64,000 nt of DNA from Amycolatopsis umgeniensis (GTDB lineage: Bacteria > Actinomycetota > Actinomycetes > Mycobacteriales > Pseudonocardiaceae), in NCBI RefSeq assembly GCF_014205155.1, contig NZ_JACHMX010000001.1, positions 7,750,001-7,814,000 on the forward strand, written 5' to 3'. The notes below the pieces were generated by a model, which saw nothing but the letters and a program-made list of their open reading frames with translations, was not told the DNA's origin and did not search any database. This document shows, in pieces, positions 61,790 through 64,000 of this stretch. The position numbers and the translations under genes are program-made. How positions within the stretch are numbered: position 1 is the stretch's first letter; every line of letters starts with the position of its first letter.

Positions 61790-62250
61790 CTCTCCGTCGG
61801 GACGCCGATGTCCTCGAACCACAGCTCCGGATGGTCCTGGATGAACTCGGTCATCAACGCGGTGCACGCCGGGTCGTCGAGCAGGGTGATCTCGACGCCG
61901 TTCTCCTCGAGCCAGCCGTGCCCGCCCTCGAACGTGGTGGCCTCGCCGATGATCACCCGGCCGATGCCGAACTGGCGCACCAGCCCGCTGCAATACCAGC
62001 AGGGGGAGAGGGTGGTGACCATGATCGTGTCCCGGTAGTGCGGCCGCCTGCCCGCGTTCCGGAACGCGGAGGTCTCGGCGTGCATCGACGGGTCGCCGTC
62101 CTGGACCCGGCGGTTGTGCCCGCGGCCGAGGAGGACGCCGTCGGTGTCGAACAACGCGGCGCCGATCGGGACCCCGCCCTCGGCCTTGCCGAGTTCGGCT
62201 TCCTCGCGGGCGACGGACAGGAGTTGCGCGGGATCGATCACGGGGCTCAC
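61786..62250 (-). CDS. Cytosine deaminase, Fcy1-like
   Basis: This 154-residue zinc-dependent deaminase shows VPIGAALFDTDGVLLGRGHN and the zinc-site motifs HAE (about 68) and PCWYC (about 97-101). The end (FIQDHPELWFEDIG) closely matches yeast cytosine deaminase (FIDERPQDWFEDIG) rather than bacterial guanine or tRNA-adenosine deaminases. The reaction would be cytosine to uracil, a pyrimidine-salvage step. GTG at 62250 is chosen as the upstream extension is unconserved. Confidence 0.85.
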   Translation of the reverse strand: MSPVIDPAQLLSVAREEAELGKAEGGVPIGAALFDTDGVLLGRGHNRRVQDGDPSMHAETSAFRNAGRRPHYRDTIMVTTLSPCWYCSGLVRQFGIGRVIIGEATTFEGGHGWLEENGVEITLLDDPACTALMTEFIQDHPELWFEDIGVPTES

Positions 62251-62390
62251 CTTACGGACTCGCGCGGCCGCTGTGGCTGCTGGTGCACGTGGGGCGGACT
62301 TACAGTAACCATCCACCGCTCACGAGGCCAATGCGGACCGGAACTGTCCTCGATGTCTGCCACACTCCTCCCCATGAAGCGAGCGAACCG

Positions 62391-63350
62391 ATGACCACGG
62401 GCACGTCGGCACGGCTGCTGCGACTGCTGTCCCTGCTGCAGGCGCGGCGGGACTGGCCGGGTGCCGATCTGGCCGATCGGCTGCGGGTGGACGTCCGCAC
62501 GGTCCGGCGTGACGTCGAGCGGCTGCGGGAGCTGGGCTACCCGGTGCATGCCACACCGGGGGTCGCGGGCGGGTACCGGCTCGGCGCCGGGGCCGCGCTG
62601 CCGCCGTTGCTGCTGGACGACGACGAGGCCGTCGCGGTCGCCGTCGGGCTCCGCACGGCCGCGAACGGGACGGTGTCCGGTATCGAGGAGACCTCGGTGC
62701 GCGCGCTCGCGAAACTCGAGCAGGTGCTGCCCGCCCGCCTGCGCCACCGGGTGACCGCGCTGAACACCGCGATGATGCCGCTCGGCGGCGTCGTCCCGGT
62801 CATCGACGCGGAGGCGCTGACGGTCATCGCGTCCGCGTGCCGTGACCATCAGCGGCTCCGGTTCGGGTACAGCAGTCACAAGGGCGACGTCAGCGAGCGC
62901 TACATCGAGCCGCTGCGCCTGGTGCACACCGGACGCCGCTGGTACCTGGTCGCTTTCGACCTCGACCGTGACGACTGGCGGACCTTCCGTGTCGACCGCA
63001 TCGACGGCGTCCCGGACACGAGTTTCCGCTTCACGCCCAGGGAACCGCCCGCCGAGGACCTCGCGGCCTACGTCTCCCGCAAGATCACGTCATCGCCGTA
63101 TCCGTACCAGATGGTGCTGAGGGTGCACGCCTCGGCGGAAGCGCTCGCCGAGCACGTGTCACCGACCGTCGGGACGATCGAAGCCATCGACGAGCACACC
63201 TGCCGGGTCAGGGTCGGATCCAACGACCTTTCCGTGATGCCCTACTACCTCGCCCACTGGGACGTCGATTTCGTCGTGGAGGAGGCGCCGGACGAGGTCA
63301 AGGAGCGGCTACGACTGGTCGCCGACCGCTTCGCGCGCGCGGTCGTCTGA
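62391..63350 (+). CDS. WYL-domain transcriptional regulator (YafY-like)
   Basis: This 319-residue protein has an N-terminal HTH (RLLRLLSLLQARRDWPGADLADRLRVDVRTVRRDVERLRELG), then the WYL domain containing LRFGYSSHKGDVSERYIEPLRLVHTGRRWYLVAFD (WYL motif about residue 184) and a C-terminal WCX-like extension. WYL proteins bind ligands or single-stranded DNA and control DNA damage, defence or metabolism genes. ATG at 62391 begins the HTH directly. Its 3' end overlaps the convergent MFS remnant by 42 bases. Confidence 0.92.
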   Translation: MTTGTSARLLRLLSLLQARRDWPGADLADRLRVDVRTVRRDVERLRELGYPVHATPGVAGGYRLGAGAALPPLLLDDDEAVAVAVGLRTAANGTVSGIEETSVRALAKLEQVLPARLRHRVTALNTAMMPLGGVVPVIDAEALTVIASACRDHQRLRFGYSSHKGDVSERYIEPLRLVHTGRRWYLVAFDLDRDDWRTFRVDRIDGVPDTSFRFTPREPPAEDLAAYVSRKITSSPYPYQMVLRVHASAEALAEHVSPTVGTIEAIDEHTCRVRVGSNDLSVMPYYLAHWDVDFVVEEAPDEVKERLRLVADRFARAVV

Positions 63351-63692
63351 GTCCGAAGTGGACTGTGCGGCTCGTTTGGCGCGTTTGGCCAGCAGGCCGA
63401 TCGAACCGAGCGAGATCAGGGCCAGCACGATGATGTAGAGCGAAACCGACATCGAGGTCCCGGTGGATTCCAGCAGCAGCACCATGATGAACGGCGCGAG
63501 CCCGCCGCCGACGACCGCGCTGATCTGATAGCCGAGGTGATCGGTGATCTCGCCCTCGAGCGCGGACTCCAGCAACCGCTTGGTCAGCTGCTGCAGCACC
63601 CCGCCCTCACCAGTCAGCTTCAGCCCGCTGGCCTTGGCGCTGCTCAGCAACTGCGCGATGAGCTGCTCGTCCAAGCCATCCAGACCGGTCAA
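63309..63692 (-). pseudogene. In-frame fusion of an IS256-type transposase start to an MFS transporter end
   Basis: Residues 1-55 match the N-terminus of IS256 (mutator) family transposases (LKLTGEGGVLQQLTKR, LESALEGEITDHLGY). From residue 56 on, the sequence is the C-terminal tail of a metabolite:H+ symporter-type MFS protein: QISAVVGGGLAPFIMVLLLE, two membrane helices and a charged tail. Both parents share LGY at the joint, which suggests recombination at microhomology around 63528. The product is unlikely to be functional. It tells that a once complete MFS gene lay here. Confidence 0.8.
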
Positions 63693-63788
63693 GGGGCTTC
63701 GAGTCCTCAGCGTTCTCCACGCCAGACATCATGTCGGTCATCAGGCACACTTCCATGATCGGGATTTACACCGCTCCTTTACAGTCCC
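63528..63788 (-). mobile_element. IS256-family element remnant (transposase 5' end and left terminus)
   Basis: The remnant runs from the fusion joint to a probable terminus at 63788. Read outward-in on the minus strand it starts GGGACTGTAAAGGAGCGGTG, then 96 bases lead to the transposase ATG. Only the first 55 codons of the transposase are left; the rest of the element is missing, so it is not mobile. No flanking target duplication can be tested because the other end is lost. Confidence 0.7.
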
Positions 63789-63799
63789 TGGCGCCTGTT

Positions 63800-64000
63800 T
63801 CAGCGCGTGGGTTGGAGCTTGTAGAGCCTGCCGGCGTGCGCCGCTAATACAGCACTGATGGTGGCGCCAGGTGGCGCGACTGCTTGCCAGGCGGTGCCGT
63901 CTGGCCTGGTCATGGTTGTCGCGGTGCCGTTGGGAAGGCCAGTGAGTCCACCGCCGATGACCGTGTCGTTGGGGTCAGTGATGAGGATGCAGTCAGGTGG
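63800..64000 (-). CDS. Partial gene: C-terminal 66 residues of an unknown protein
   Basis: A frame open at the window edge reads PPDCILITDPNDTVIGGGLTG, then LPNGTATTMTRPDGTAWQ and ends LAAHAGRLYKLQPTR. It stops twelve bases before the presumed IS end. The 5' part lies beyond the window. No family recognised; the alternating hydrophobic/Gly pattern suggests beta structure. The IS may have inserted just downstream. Confidence 0.5.
   Translation of the reverse strand, partial: PPDCILITDPNDTVIGGGLTGLPNGTATTMTRPDGTAWQAVAPPGATISAVLAAHAGRLYKLQPTR

Overview
The window is high-GC actinobacterial DNA, most likely from a Pseudonocardiales organism close to Amycolatopsis. The evidence is the codon bias, frequent GTG starts, tight ATGA/GTGA overlaps, gene neighbourhoods shared with mycobacteria (an Rv1473/Rv1473A-like pair, an Rv3529c-Rv3531c-like trio, an Rv0971c-Rv0976c-like carboxylase operon; these matches are from memory), and at least six dispersed long hairpins built on GTGAAGGCCTCCTT...AAGGAGGCCTTCAC. 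The genus is an inference. No tRNA, rRNA or CRISPR array was seen.

Layout. 0-3.4 kb: sulfate activation (cysD, cysNC) divergent from a SnoaL-like gene, with an exact match to the KstR2 consensus between them. 3.6-7.7 kb: an IclR regulator divergent from a DUF1214 / SDR / sulfotransferase operon headed by a KstR-type palindrome. 7.7-12.2 kb: a degenerate EAL-GGDEF protein, a lone lycopene cyclase and a dGTPase-like HD protein. 12.4-15.3 kb: a large secreted subtilase-like protease. 15.5-18.5 kb: a VLRF1-type release factor and an ABC-F ATPase with a leader peptide and hairpin, followed by a small HTH protein. 18.5-30.3 kb: GT87-like membrane protein, ABC exporter, serine hydrolase, SIS protein, alpha/beta hydrolase, cyclopropane-fatty-acid synthase, LCP ligase, GNAT, peroxiredoxin and a PAS-GGDEF-EAL protein. 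30.5-39.1 kb: cytochrome P450, metE under a cobalamin riboswitch, and a class I ribonucleotide reductase whose small subunit has Chlamydia-type (class Ic) active-site residues. 39.3-42.7 kb: ADC-like and crotonase genes, MerR plus TPR, an imine-reductase-like gene and a 41-residue membrane peptide.

42.8-54.3 kb: a secreted protein of unknown function, then one long coupled operon (DinB-like, AtuA-like, two acyl-CoA dehydrogenases, both carboxylase subunits, an HSDL2-like SDR and a TetR regulator). It looks like a catabolic route for a branched or isoprenoid acyl-CoA. 54.4-59.3 kb: small proteins, then a P-loop NTPase broken by a one-base frameshift and a membrane-anchored type-I periplasmic-binding-fold protein; this pair is the best candidate here for an undescribed system. 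59.3-63.4 kb: a GH18 enzyme with a DasR-like site, an intact diguanylate cyclase, an Fcy1-like cytosine deaminase and a WYL regulator. The right end carries an IS256-family end fused in frame to the tail of an MFS transporter gene, then the tail of an unknown gene running off the window.

Most long reading frames antisense to these genes are products of the high GC content and are left out.
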